Below, piece after piece: positions 55,941-64,000 of a stretch of 64,000 bases of DNA. Position 1 is the stretch's first letter. Each line of letters begins with the position of its first letter. The stretch is taken from NCBI RefSeq assembly GCF_019578655.1, contig NC_063257.1:21266001-21330000 (forward strand), read 5' to 3'. The notes under the pieces were generated by a model. It saw only the letters and a program-made list of their open reading frames with translations, was not told the origin of the DNA and ran no database searches. Both the position numbers and the translations under genes were made by a program. This DNA is from Ricinus communis. Taxonomy: Eukaryota; Streptophyta; Magnoliopsida; Malpighiales; Euphorbiaceae.

Positions 55941-57462
55941 TGATGTGCATAGTTTTACACATGTTTCCTTACATAGTATTATGCATTTATTGCATTTTTA
56001 TTCCAAGATCACCTGTGTTTTGTGTCCTTTCATATTTCATGAGATTTTATAGGTCCATCATTAGTGTTCGAGAAATTCTAGATTATTCCTGAAAATGGAC
56101 GTAATCAGAGGTGTTTGACCTTGGGTTGACTTTCGGGAAGTAAATACGGCCCATGTTGGAGCCCATCTAGAAATTCCAAGGCCGTGTAACTTAAGCACCT
56201 TGAAGCAACACGGTTCCCGAGGGTAATACGCCCTAGAGCAACCAACACGAGCCAGAACACGCCCATGTTAGGATCAAGAGCACGGTTGTGTCGGTGACAC
56301 AGGCCAAAACACGCCCTTGCTCGATTCAATTCATTTTGTCATTTGGAGACCAACACATCTGGGACACGGCCCGTGTTAAAGGACACGGGTTGAGAACACG
56401 CTCGTATTTGCGCATAGTATAAATTGAGTGATCCAAAGAGAGTTCTGAATCGGCGATTTTGACTTTTGATCTTCCATTGTAATTTGACTAGAGTGTTGTT
56501 AGGCATTTCAGGGGGCTGCCATGAAACTAATTCCACCTTAGAACGTCGAATTTGTGATCTAGGTTTTGGTTTGAAGATTGAGGAGGAGTTTTGGAGCAAA
56601 TCAAGGAGCAACTTTGGAGATCAATTGCAGTATAGATCCAGGCTTTGAGTTGTTCATCCAATTCTAGGAAGAGGGTGTATATGTTTTGATTTCTTTGTTC
56701 TTTCACTGTAATTGAATTGCTATTTATTTTAGACATGAATATGTGTAGCTAGATTGGTTGAACCCATGGGGTTTCTTGCTATGTTGGCTTTATACTGGAT
56801 TGTTGAGATTGGTAGAGTTTCATTTCTTGTATTCTTTTTGCAATTAATAATTAAATCCAGTTTTCTTTACACTGAATGTGTTGATTTTTATTCATAGAAT
56901 TCTTTTAGCAATTGAGAAATTCTAATTGAGTTTGGAAATTTAATTGCAAGATCAGGTTAATTTTCACTTAAATATAAGTTAATTAATTTGCAGGATTAAA
57001 AATTAATAAAGCTTAATAGAGGCGGATTCAAATTTAAGGCTAACTTAATAATCAATCGTTAGGAAGAGATTCCAACTTTAGGTTCTTAGGTTTAGGAATT
57101 CGGTTGTCTCGAGAGGGAAACCAAATTGAGTTAAGAATCCGTTCACGAGTAGCATAATCCGACTCTACAATTTGTTATGTTTTGTTTGATTGCCAACTAG
57201 TCTAGGTCCCCTTTGGGTTTGCTTTCTTGTCTTACTTGTTCTATTTACTCATTCATTTTCGTATTCCATTTAGAATTTAGCTTTTAGTCATTAGTAAATC
57301 TAGAAACCATTTATCATTAATTTTAGGCTAGATAACAAAGAATGAAGTAGTAACTTTAGGATTTCACTTTCCCGAGGGATACGATATTTTAATACTTGCC
57401 ATTGTGCTAGGCAACATGGATAGGCTCACTGCCTTAGTTCTAGTTGCATACGCAGCGTATCA
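55941..57462 (+). repeat. Element A 3' LTR
   Basis: 1,522 bp, TGATGTGCATAGTTTTACAC to GCAGCGTATCA, followed by the TGCAT duplication. It has the same TATA site as the 5' LTR (56418-56424). CACGG motifs lie at about 56170-56400. Confidence 0.92.
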
Positions 57463-57467
57463 TGCAT

Positions 57468-57831
57468 CAAGATCAAACAATCTAGTAGTCTGTCGCTAAA
57501 TATTTATCTGTCGCTAAATAGAGATAGACCTATCCATCGCTAAATGATTAACCCATTGGCAGCAAATTGTCACTAAATATACCGACGGACTAGTAGTATG
57601 TCGATAAATATATGTCTGCAATCCGTCGGTATTCCATAGGCAACCATGATGCAACTTTTTGGCACAAAAAACCCTATGAGTTAGCGATTACAGGTATCCA
57701 TCAGTAACATTTTATCACTAAGCTGTCGGTGTTCCATCACTGGTGGTGTTAAAAATTTTATTTACTATCTTCGTCATTGATCAGTCGCTAATATGCAACA
57801 AATTAGTAAGGAATGCTGTTTTTTTATAGTG
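57468..57831. repeat. CACTA right subterminal and terminal repeats
   Basis: At least six TCGCTAA or TCACTAA motifs (57491, 57509, 57537, 57571, and near 57715 and 57784), with CCGTCGGTATTCCAT and CTGTCGGTGTTCCAT units, end in the terminal inverted repeat whose last bases are TTTTTTTATAGTG. This is the right end of the CACTA element beyond the insertion of element A. Confidence 0.8.
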
Positions 57832-58200
57832 ACGATGGGGATAGAGTCTCTCAATCTTGTCCAAAAAGTTGCCTGAATGGGAAACCTTCGAATTTGGGAG
57901 AGAATTCTAAGATCAGCTTCTTTTGCCCAACTGGCGACAAAGTCTCGAAGGTGTGTAGAAAGTGGACGTGTATAAACCAAGTAAGGGAACACGATCACCA
58001 TATACTAAAGGTTTGACATGCTTGATTCTGCACCAAGGGCAGGTCCAACAGATGAGTGTGTCTGAAATGTCTTCCATCTAAGAAATCTAGCCCTCATGGC
58101 CTCGTGGGGTAGCAATAGGGCGAATTTGCATGTGCTTTGGCTCATACCTATTAATGTCCTTTTGAATGCTTAGTATTTGAAGCTTCTCGTGCAACTAAAT
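57832..58200 (-). pseudogene. Antisense Tat gene, second exon, right of the CACTA insertion
   Basis: On the minus strand the traces read LHEKLQILSIQKDINRYEPK (about 58190), EDISDTLICWTCPWCRIKHV (58065), LLGLYTSTFYTPSRLCRQLG (57980) and NFLDKIERLYPHR (57870). These follow the pattern of plant DUF7745-type proteins (LHEKL..L, then W.CPWW, then GLYHSTFYYPGR.CRQF). The CACTA element inserted in this exon; the reading continues at 4921. It is on the strand opposite to the Tat pol genes. Confidence 0.6.
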
Positions 58201-58414
58201 CTGTAAAAAGAGAAAAAAAATAAAAATAAAAGCTAAGTTGAAAACTCGCAAGGGCGGCTTATACAAAAATATAGTTTGGTAAGTTGAAAACTCGAAAGGG
58301 TGGCTTAGATAAAAAATAAGATAATAGCATGCTAAGTTGAACACCTAGAAGGATGGCTTAGGAAAAAGTTATGATAAAAAGAAAATATAAAAAAATAGAT
58401 TTGGTTGCATACCT
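58201..58414 (-). other. Probable intron of the antisense gene, with three short repeats
   Basis: On the minus strand: donor CAG/GTATGC near 58414, acceptor CTCTTTTTACAG near 58201. Inside, on the + strand, lie three spaced units of the type AAGTTGAAAACTCG followed by AAGGGYGGCTTA (near 58230, 58280 and 58335), a motif common in Tat 3' regions. Confidence 0.5.
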
Positions 58415-58999
58415 GTAAGAGAATGAGGCTACCACCAAATCATTGATGGATTTGTCTAACCCAATAATGGTTTCAGCTAGAATAATTGAAATTGGATAAG
58501 TTCTGCACTCTACTTGGTTAATGATGCCAATAATTCTAATATCTCCCCCTCCCTAAGGAGAAATCAGCATGAATTGGACATAAAGGCAAAAACTCAATAT
58601 CATAACCCAAGTTGGTATACCTTTCTCCTTCTTTTCATAGCAAGAGATTAATGCAGTAATGGTAAGCTATTCGCCGATGGAATGGGAAAGTATCTTGGCT
58701 GGGAGCATTTTGAATAACTCTACCAATTTTCCATGGAAAGGGTCATCTAGCTTTGGCAAAGCAATAAGATGAGTAGAATCCTTGGGGCCTCTAAGAATGG
58801 CAGTAAACTTTTCAATCATGGGGCATAGTTCTTGCCCATTAAAGAACAAAACATGATCATTTGGGCACTAGAACTTGACAGCCGAGTAAGGAAGCCATAA
58901 TTGAGCTTAGGGTGTTGCATTGCTTTGAATGAAGAAAGATGAATTTCCAAGTTTAATCCACTCATCGCTAGTTAGGGCTTTGGCGCTTCTTTGAGTCAT
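58415..58999 (-). pseudogene. Antisense Tat gene, first exon (DUF7745-like)
   Basis: The start ATG at 58999 opens MTQRSAKALTSDEWIKLGNS. The frame continues with four internal stops through FFNGQELCPMIEKFTAILRG (58850), LIALPKLDDPFHGKLVELFK, then IIGIINQVECRTYPISIILA with ETIIGLDKSINDLV (about 58530-58440). The motifs DL.P.IEEYTALLR and NQVECGTYP..LILAETI..L are typical of DUF7745-containing plant proteins. The product's role is unknown. The position, 3' of Tat pol and antisense to it, matches the additional antisense ORFs described for some plant Ty3/gypsy elements. Confidence 0.65.
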
Positions 59000-59057
59000 G
59001 GTTTTTGGTCTAAAAATAATGAGACGCGTGTGGTGAAGTTTGATGGAGGTATGCTAG

Positions 59058-59065
59058 TATTTATA
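59058..59065 (-). promoter_or_regulatory. TATA box of the antisense Tat gene
   Basis: On the minus strand CTATAAATACTAGC, about 60 bases upstream of the antisense start codon at 58999. The spacing fits a plant TATA promoter with a short leader. Confidence 0.5.
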
Positions 59066-59079
59066 GGCCAAGGTGCAGT

Positions 59080-59489
59080 GTTTGGATCGGACTTCGCAAT
59101 TTCAGAGCCAATCGGCTTAACATATAGTTGATCAGCTGTGCGTAGAGCCGATCAGCTCAACTCTATAACAGATCAGTTGTGTGATGTCACCAGCATAGTT
59201 TACAACATTTTTAGGGTTTTTTGAGCGTTTTGGGTTTCGGTTGTTCGCAAAAGTTATGTCCATGGTATCTAACAATCAAATGGACATTAAACATGATTTC
59301 AATTGGTCAAAATGTGAAAATTTTATATCGGCAAAAAGTAATGTAATGTTATAAATAGCAAAAAAGAAGAAGAGATACAAAAAGAAACAGCTGGCTATTT
59401 CTAGATAGATTTTATAGGAGCAAAGCCCATCACTTTCACCCCTACTCGTAATCATAGTTGTCAACAGAAAGTGCAAAAACTAGACAATC
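59080..59489. other. Upstream region of the antisense gene, short GATCAGCT repeats
   Basis: No clear gene. Around 59108-59182 it holds related copies of GAGCCRATCRGCT and GATCAGYTG, some palindromic. They lie 45-120 bases upstream of the TATA box and could be promoter elements. The rest is AT-rich. Confidence 0.4.
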
Positions 59490-59878
59490 TTCTTTATTCG
59501 GTCATTTTTTTGAGTCACTTCAAATTGGAGGTTGCAATAGAACTCTAAAGTTATTTTCTTATATGTCGGCTTCGAAATTTTGAAGAACTTCTCCCATGTC
59601 AGTTGCGTTACCCAACTCCTCAATTATTCTTCAAACCTAATGGACCTTATGAATTCCCAATCAAAATGTCTAGTTGGGGAGAACTTTTTGTTGGCCAAAT
59701 GCTCAAAGCATGCCCTTGAGATTAGGTCATTGAATTGAACCAAAGGATTGTTCCTATCAAATGACACAAGTGGAGCTGCTACTAGAGGGGCTTGCGATTA
59801 AGAACTCCCACTTCTTAGGCGTCTTGAAGGTAATTGAGTGAAGGTTCTCTTTTTGGTGGTGTTCTTCTTAGGATCCAT
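59490..59878 (-). pseudogene. Second antisense ORF, putative plant transposon protein type
   Basis: The start ATG at 59878 reads MDPKKNTTKKRTFTQLPSRR. An early stop is followed by NPLVQFNDLISRACFEHLAN, then KKFSPTRHFDWEFIRSIRFE and LTWEKFFKISKPTYKKITLE with FYCNLQFE near 59525. The pattern FI...A...FN.L..R.F.PER.F, then W..F......Y..LV.EFY.NL, is that of the plant transposon protein domain annotated as PF20167 in many plant gag-like or antisense ORFs. It is truncated after about 130 codons. Its relation to the DUF7745-like gene downstream is unclear. Confidence 0.5.
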
Positions 59879-60214
59879 GGCTATTTTGTTGGGATTGATA
59901 TTAAAGCATAAAGAAAGGCACAATGGAAACAATTTAAAATTTTCTCAATTCCCACTAAGGATCTAATTGATTAAGATAGTCATAACACACAAAACAAGCA
60001 AAAGATAGAGAAGGCTTACAAATGGAGCTTTCGACCAATCCAAGAAGTGCTTCTTGCTTTGTTGATTCTTGATTCTTCAAGGATGATTGATGCACTTTAA
60101 AGCTACTCAAGTGACCAGCCTTTTTTGGTGATCCACACAAGCTTCTAAGCAAAGATCTCACTAAAACACTTTTAAGAATTGAGAAGAGATGTTGGATACT
60201 AGGGATCCGCCGCG
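59879..60214. other. No gene recognised
   Basis: Intermediate DNA. A 68-codon open frame on the minus strand (60161-59955) is low in motifs and I do not support it as a gene. Confidence 0.3.
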
Positions 60215-60600
60215 CTAGTTTATCTATACCAGCAATTGGACATCATGACAAGTCCTCTTGAGGAACTACAGCTATAGCTTTATCAAGGTTTTTTATTCCT
60301 CATCCACCATGAATCCTTCAATAAATTTAGAATCCGCCCATTGCCAATTACCCACTGAATCCCTTTAAGAACAGAATCCCACACCTTGCAAATTCCTTTC
60401 CAAAGAGGCGAATCACCACTTTTGGCCAGGGTTGAGGAAGACCAACCTCCTCTCTCATGTATTTACTACGTAACACCTTCACCCATAGCACATTAGGAAG
60501 AGTCAATATTCCCCACCCGAGCTTCATAACATAAGAAAAGCTTCATTATTCTCACTCATCCTCCGTATGCCTAAACCCTCTCGTGGGAGCAAAAGCATTT
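60215..60600 (-). mobile_element. LINE fragment, C-terminal RT region
   Basis: On the minus strand, in shifting frames: EGLGIRRMSENNEAFLMLWS, then VLWVKVLRSKYMREEVG, then LWKGICKVWDSVLKGIQWVI and GNGRILNLLKDSWW. This is the conserved region after the RT core of plant LINE elements (GGLGIR..., VLR.KY, G..W..GNG..I..W.D.W). It is a 5'-truncated and decayed scrap with no poly(A) end identified. Confidence 0.65.
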
Positions 60601-60639
60601 GCAGTTTTTGACAAGCCATACATGTACAACTTTCCTCCT

Positions 60640-61229
60640 TTGTTACACAATTACATTTCCCTTATTGTAAATTGTATGTTGACTGTTTGACTGCAGTTGT
60701 GGGCCTTGGATCTCGGTCTCTTGGTAGGAGCTCAGCCTATTAGCACTTCATGAGCTTTTCCTCGCTTTTTCCGCTAGGGCTCCAGTAGGACCATTTCGTT
60801 GGAGTGGACGCAAGTCCATGTGTACTGTATGTAGATCAACTCCTCGACTAGGGATTAGATAAAAAGAAAATATATTAGTTTGATTTTATATAACTAAATC
60901 TCAAATACTTACCTATGTGTCTTTCAGGTTCGGGTTGATTGGCTTGGGGACAGACGTAGTTGGGACCCCTATATGTTATCTGCTACTAACGTCGAGCATA
61001 GAAGGATACTTCTTGCGGGGCTCGCTTGTAGAGTATGGGTATTAAGGCGAGCAGATTTATGGTTGGGAGAGAGGACCTAGTCGCTATGTTTTGGACACCA
61101 GACCTTGTAGAGGAGGAGTTAGAATTAAAAAGCATGAGAATCGGGCTAAGAGAATACATTTTTATGAAGGTTTGGAGTCTCACATGGGAAGACACTTGCC
61201 TGTTTACTAACTTGGAGCAAAAAGACTAA
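60640..61229 (+). pseudogene. Possible plant mobile domain (PMD-like) fragment
   Basis: Plus-strand traces: LWALDLGLLVGAQP (about 60700); a Gly/Arg-containing stretch near 60780; then, after an intron-like stretch ending TGTGTCTTTCAG (60928), VRVDWLGDRRSWDPYMLSAT and LLAGLACRVWVLRRADLWLG. The order of a W...R..P-type helix, a W.PY motif and a CR..L..A segment is reminiscent of PMD proteins, which occur in plant genes and in transposons. The match is weak; it could also be an unrelated leader of element D. Confidence 0.3.
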
Positions 61230-62401
61230 AGAGGCCAAAAATCTTCATTCTAACACGGGAAGCACATGCCCGTGTGACTTAAGCAAAATGGCAGATTGTG
61301 TAGGAGTATCACACGGGAAGATGGCACGCCCATGTGCCTTCTCGTGTCACCTAGTCAAGATAGGCAGATTGTGCATGAGGTTCACATAACTAGTTCATAT
61401 GCCCATTTAACCCTCCCATGTAACCCAAAAGATGGATTTATCTATGAATACACCTAGGAAGTGGCACGGTTGTGTGGTACCCGTGTGGTTCTCGTGTCAA
61501 TTATAAAAATTTACTATTTAAAGGAACTTTTAGGGTTGTTTTTGGGAGAATCTGTCATTCTTTCATTTCTAGAGAGAGAAAAACTTAGAAAACTTATTTT
61601 ACTTTCATTAGGGTTTGATTGGTTATTTTTAAGGAAGAACATTATTTCCACCTTTGTTTTCCAAGATTGAAGATTGAAAATTAAAGATTTTCATCTCTCA
61701 TCATCCATGAATAGTTTGAGATCTTCTTTCCCTAATCTTTATTTGTTTATTGCAATGTGTAGGAACTAATGTTCTTGCTATTTGGATTTTGATGAACCCT
61801 AATTTGTATTATATAGATTGGTTCAAAGTTAATGCAAGTAAATCTTTTCTATGAGTTGTTTTATTCCTTTAATTGCTTAATCATCTATTCAATTGATAAG
61901 TTGATGTATTGACTGGGATTTACTTTCATAAATTGATTAGAGAAAACTATTTATAAATTGATCGCATCTTAGGGATTGAGGAATGAATGGGATACTAGAG
62001 ATAGGTTTACAAGATTCTTTGATTTAATAGTTCCTTAATCTTGATGTAAGCGAATGAGTTTGAGAAGAGATTTCTTTTCCTCCTCTTAGGAATTAGGGGT
62101 CTAATCACTTGAGAAAGGTTTTTTATCTAATTTTGGGGAATGCTAATTCTACTTTTGGGTTTGATTTAATTTCTATTTCATGAAGTATTTAACTTATTAA
62201 AGGGATTCATTACCTGAATAGACTTTGTCTTTGATAAATATACCAATTATTTTAATTCTTATTTTTAATATTAGTTTACTTTTAAATTTCATTCTACAAA
62301 ATAGTATTCATAGTTAGTCCCTAATGGAACATTACTCTTATTCATCACTTTATTACTTGATATGATCAGTGCACTTTGTTGTGTGCGTATAGCGCGCATC
62401 A
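61230..62401 (+). repeat. Element D 5' LTR, left edge uncertain
   Basis: CACGGG/CCCGTGT motifs at 61254-61495 are followed by a TATA-like ATTATAAAAATT (about 61500) and an AGAGAGAGAAAAAC leader-like stretch. The end GCGCGCATCA is followed by a tRNA-Asp-type PBS. The 3' edge is clear (62401). The 5' edge is not defined by the sequence and could lie as far left as about 60900. The copy differs from families A, B and C. Confidence 0.6.
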
Positions 62402-64000
62402 AGTTCTTAGCACCGTTGTCGCAGAGCATGTGATATTATTAGTAATTCAAAAGCTAGTGATTTAGTATTTTATTTTTATTTGATTATTTTTGTTATGTTT
62501 ATGTTTTCTTCAAGTACTTAAATCTATTTGTGCATGACCTGAGCTAGTTCAACGAAATTATTCACTTACAAACCAAAGTTGGAATGAACTTTAAGGAAGA
62601 AGTAAAGAGAAGAAAGAGAATAAGCTTTAGCCAAAACAGTGCCAGAGTTACAAAATCAGAATCAGGAAGATCGGGAGGAACCAAACCAAGAAGCGGAATA
62701 GTTAAGAATGGCAACTCCACCTAGGGAAAGGACCATGTAAGAGTATGCATGCCAATACTAAATGGGGCTACTTTGAATATTGTTAAACCAAATGTGCAAC
62801 AAGTAACTTTGAGATCAAGCCCAACATTATTCAAATAGTGCAAAATAATTGCATGTTTGATGGTTTGCTAAATAAGGACCCAAACACTTATTTGGATGAT
62901 TTTCTTGGGATTTGTGATACTTACAAGATTAATGGGGTATCAGATGATGCTATTAGATTGAGGCTATTCCTATTCTCATTGATAGATAAGCTGAAGAAGT
63001 GCTTGAAGTCATTTCCAGCTAAAGACATTTACAACTTGGAATCAACTAACTAAGAAATTTTCAGAAAGATACTTTCCACTTTCTAAGATGGCCAAGTTGA
63101 GAAATTATATAGTAGGGCTTCTTTAGTAGGAGAATGAAACTTTGTATGATTGCTGGGAACATTTCAAAATTTACTGAGGAGCTAACCACATCGTAGTTTA
63201 CCTTTAAGGCTGCAAATTCGTACATTCTTTAATGGACTGAATTATGTAAGTAAATAGTTTATTAATGCTACAACAGGTAGATAATTAAATAATAAGACTT
63301 CAGAGCAAGCTATGGATCTTATTGAGGATATGGCAATCACAAAGTATCAATAGCAAAATCCTAGAGAGCAGGTTTGAGTCAAAAGTGTCGTGATCGATGC
63401 AATCAACCCCATGGTAGCTGTAAATGCACAGTTAGAGGCCATGAGCAAGACGATGGATGCTTTGACTATGTCTTTATCTGGAAGACATGCATAAGTTATT
63501 ACTTATAATTGGTGCAGGGATGGTCATCAAAGTCAAGATTGCTAAAATGATAATACTTTTGCTAAGCTCGAGCAAGTTGTTTATGTAGGAAATGCCCCTA
63601 GGCAGCAGAACAACCCCTACAACAATACTTATAATCTAGGATGGAGAAATCATCTGAATTTCTCCTGGAAAAATCAGAATCAGCAGAGAACTCCACCACT
63701 AGGATTTCAGCAGCAAAACAACAGCAGGCTCCTCCTAGAAGGAGTAACTTAGAGGAGATGATGGAGAAGTTCATCTCACCTTCCAAGCCTTGGATTCAAT
63801 CTACAAAAACTGCTCTTAAGATCCAGCAAGCTTCGATTCATAATTTAAAGAGTCAAGTGGGGCAAATTGCAAAACTCTTAAGTGAAAGGCCCTAAAAAGG
63901 TTGCCAAGTAACACAGAAGCCAATCCTAAGAAGCAGCTTAAGGTTATCATATTGAGTAATGGTAAGGAATTGGGAACTAAGGTGAATGAAGCAGAAGGGC
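62402..64000 (+). mobile_element. Element D: Athila-like element, runs off the window
   Basis: After the LTR come AGTTCT and a decayed PBS (62408-62425, TAGCACCGTTGTCGCAGA), then a leader and a degenerate gag that continues beyond 64000. Only gag is visible. Orientation is +. Confidence 0.75.
62560..64000 (+). pseudogene. Element D gag, degenerate and cut by the window end
   Basis: Open pieces: 62838-63053 gives the capsid motif LLNKDPNTYLDDFLGICDTY with KINGVSDDAIRLRLFLFSLI; 63641-63895 covers the segment after the nucleocapsid. Between them, QVVYVGNAPRQQNNPYNNTY and LGWRNHLNFSW (about 63565-63660) and a partial zinc knuckle (CRDGHQSQDC, near 63516, first Cys lost) are readable. NLEEMMEKFISPSKPWIQST and QASIHNLKSQVGQIAKLLSE follow. 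Stops are frequent, including several at Gln positions. The order is that of Athila gag. Confidence 0.75.

Larger units (their letters stand above)
14923..57462 (+). mobile_element. Element A: Athila-type LTR retrotransposon, pol deleted, with nested insertions
   Basis: Two related LTRs (14923-16461 and 55941-57462) are flanked by the 5-bp duplication TGCAT (14918-14922 and 57463-57467), so they are one insertion. After removing B1 and element C, about 6.7 kb remains. The order is 5' LTR, PBS, gag start, gag segment (22158-22257 continued at 52801), protease, a pre-RT remnant, then directly the 3' non-coding part, PPT and 3' LTR. RT, RNase H, integrase and most of the env-position gene are missing, so the copy is non-autonomous. 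Confidence 0.9.
4922..57831 (-). mobile_element. CACTA (En/Spm) DNA transposon, split by nested elements
   Basis: The left end reads CACTATAAGAAAATAGC at 4922. The right end, on the other strand, reads CACTATAAAAAAACAGC and ends at 57831; 15 of 17 positions match. Both sides carry the 3-bp target duplication ACG (4919-4921 and 57832-57834), as the superfamily requires. Subterminal regions are full of AGCGA/TCGCTAA motifs. Genes lie on the minus strand: a TNP2-like transposase and a TNPA-like protein. Removing the nested retroelements leaves about 8.9 kb, a normal autonomous size, but the genes are degenerate. Confidence 0.9.

Overview
The window is a block of plant repetitive DNA, most likely pericentromeric or other heterochromatin of a flowering plant. 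It is AT-rich, and almost every recognisable coding trace belongs to a transposable element: Ty3/gypsy Athila-type and Tat-type LTR retrotransposons, one CACTA DNA transposon and a LINE scrap. I found no convincing intact host gene, no tRNA or rRNA gene and no CRISPR array. Most reading frames are broken by stops and indels, so the coding entries are pseudogenes unless stated.

The layout is a nest about five levels deep, and target-site duplications (TSDs) read from the sequence support it. (1) The oldest layer is a decayed Tat-type element on the + strand (about 61-4921, resuming at 57832) with genes on the antisense strand of its 3' part. (2) A CACTA transposon (4922-57831, TSD ACG) split that layer; it carries TNP2-like and TNPA-like genes on the minus strand and a solo LTR of family C (11185-12660, TSD ATCTC). 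(3) Athila-type element A (14923-57462, TSD TGCAT) lies in the CACTA element. (4) In element A lie a truncated B-family copy, B1 (16836-22157), and a full-length minus-strand element C (22258-52795, TSD GAAAT). (5) In element C lie a solo B LTR (47709-49185, TSD CTCAT) and a B-family composite (27229-43172, TSD CATTC). Right of the nest are the rest of the Tat layer, a LINE fragment, a possible plant-mobile-domain fragment and the 5' end of a further Athila-like element D, which runs off the window.

The composite at 27229-43172 is the most unusual object. It consists of a gag-pol-bearing + element (E1, 27229-37278) and a pol-less minus element (E2, 37294-43172), joined tail to tail. A 39-bp palindrome at the junction contains the LTR ends plus the nucleotides that normally lie between LTR and primer-binding site. 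Neither element has its own TSD, but the pair shares one. The LTRs pair crosswise: the 5' LTR of E1 matches the 3' LTR of E2, and the 3' LTR of E1 matches the 5' LTR of E2. This is what two co-packaged cDNAs would give if they exchanged plus-strand strong-stop DNA, were joined by their U5 ends and integrated as one unit.

The Athila-type elements share a tRNA-Asp-type primer-binding site, a hairpin next to the polypurine tract, a second PPT-like motif about 1.3 kb upstream in most copies, and CACGG-type palindromes whose flanking bases are family-specific. Element C has the full gag-pro-RT-RNaseH-integrase plus an Athila ORF1/env-position gene, possibly expressed from a spliced RNA. B1 and E2 carry a shortened single-frame gag-like ORF instead of pol.
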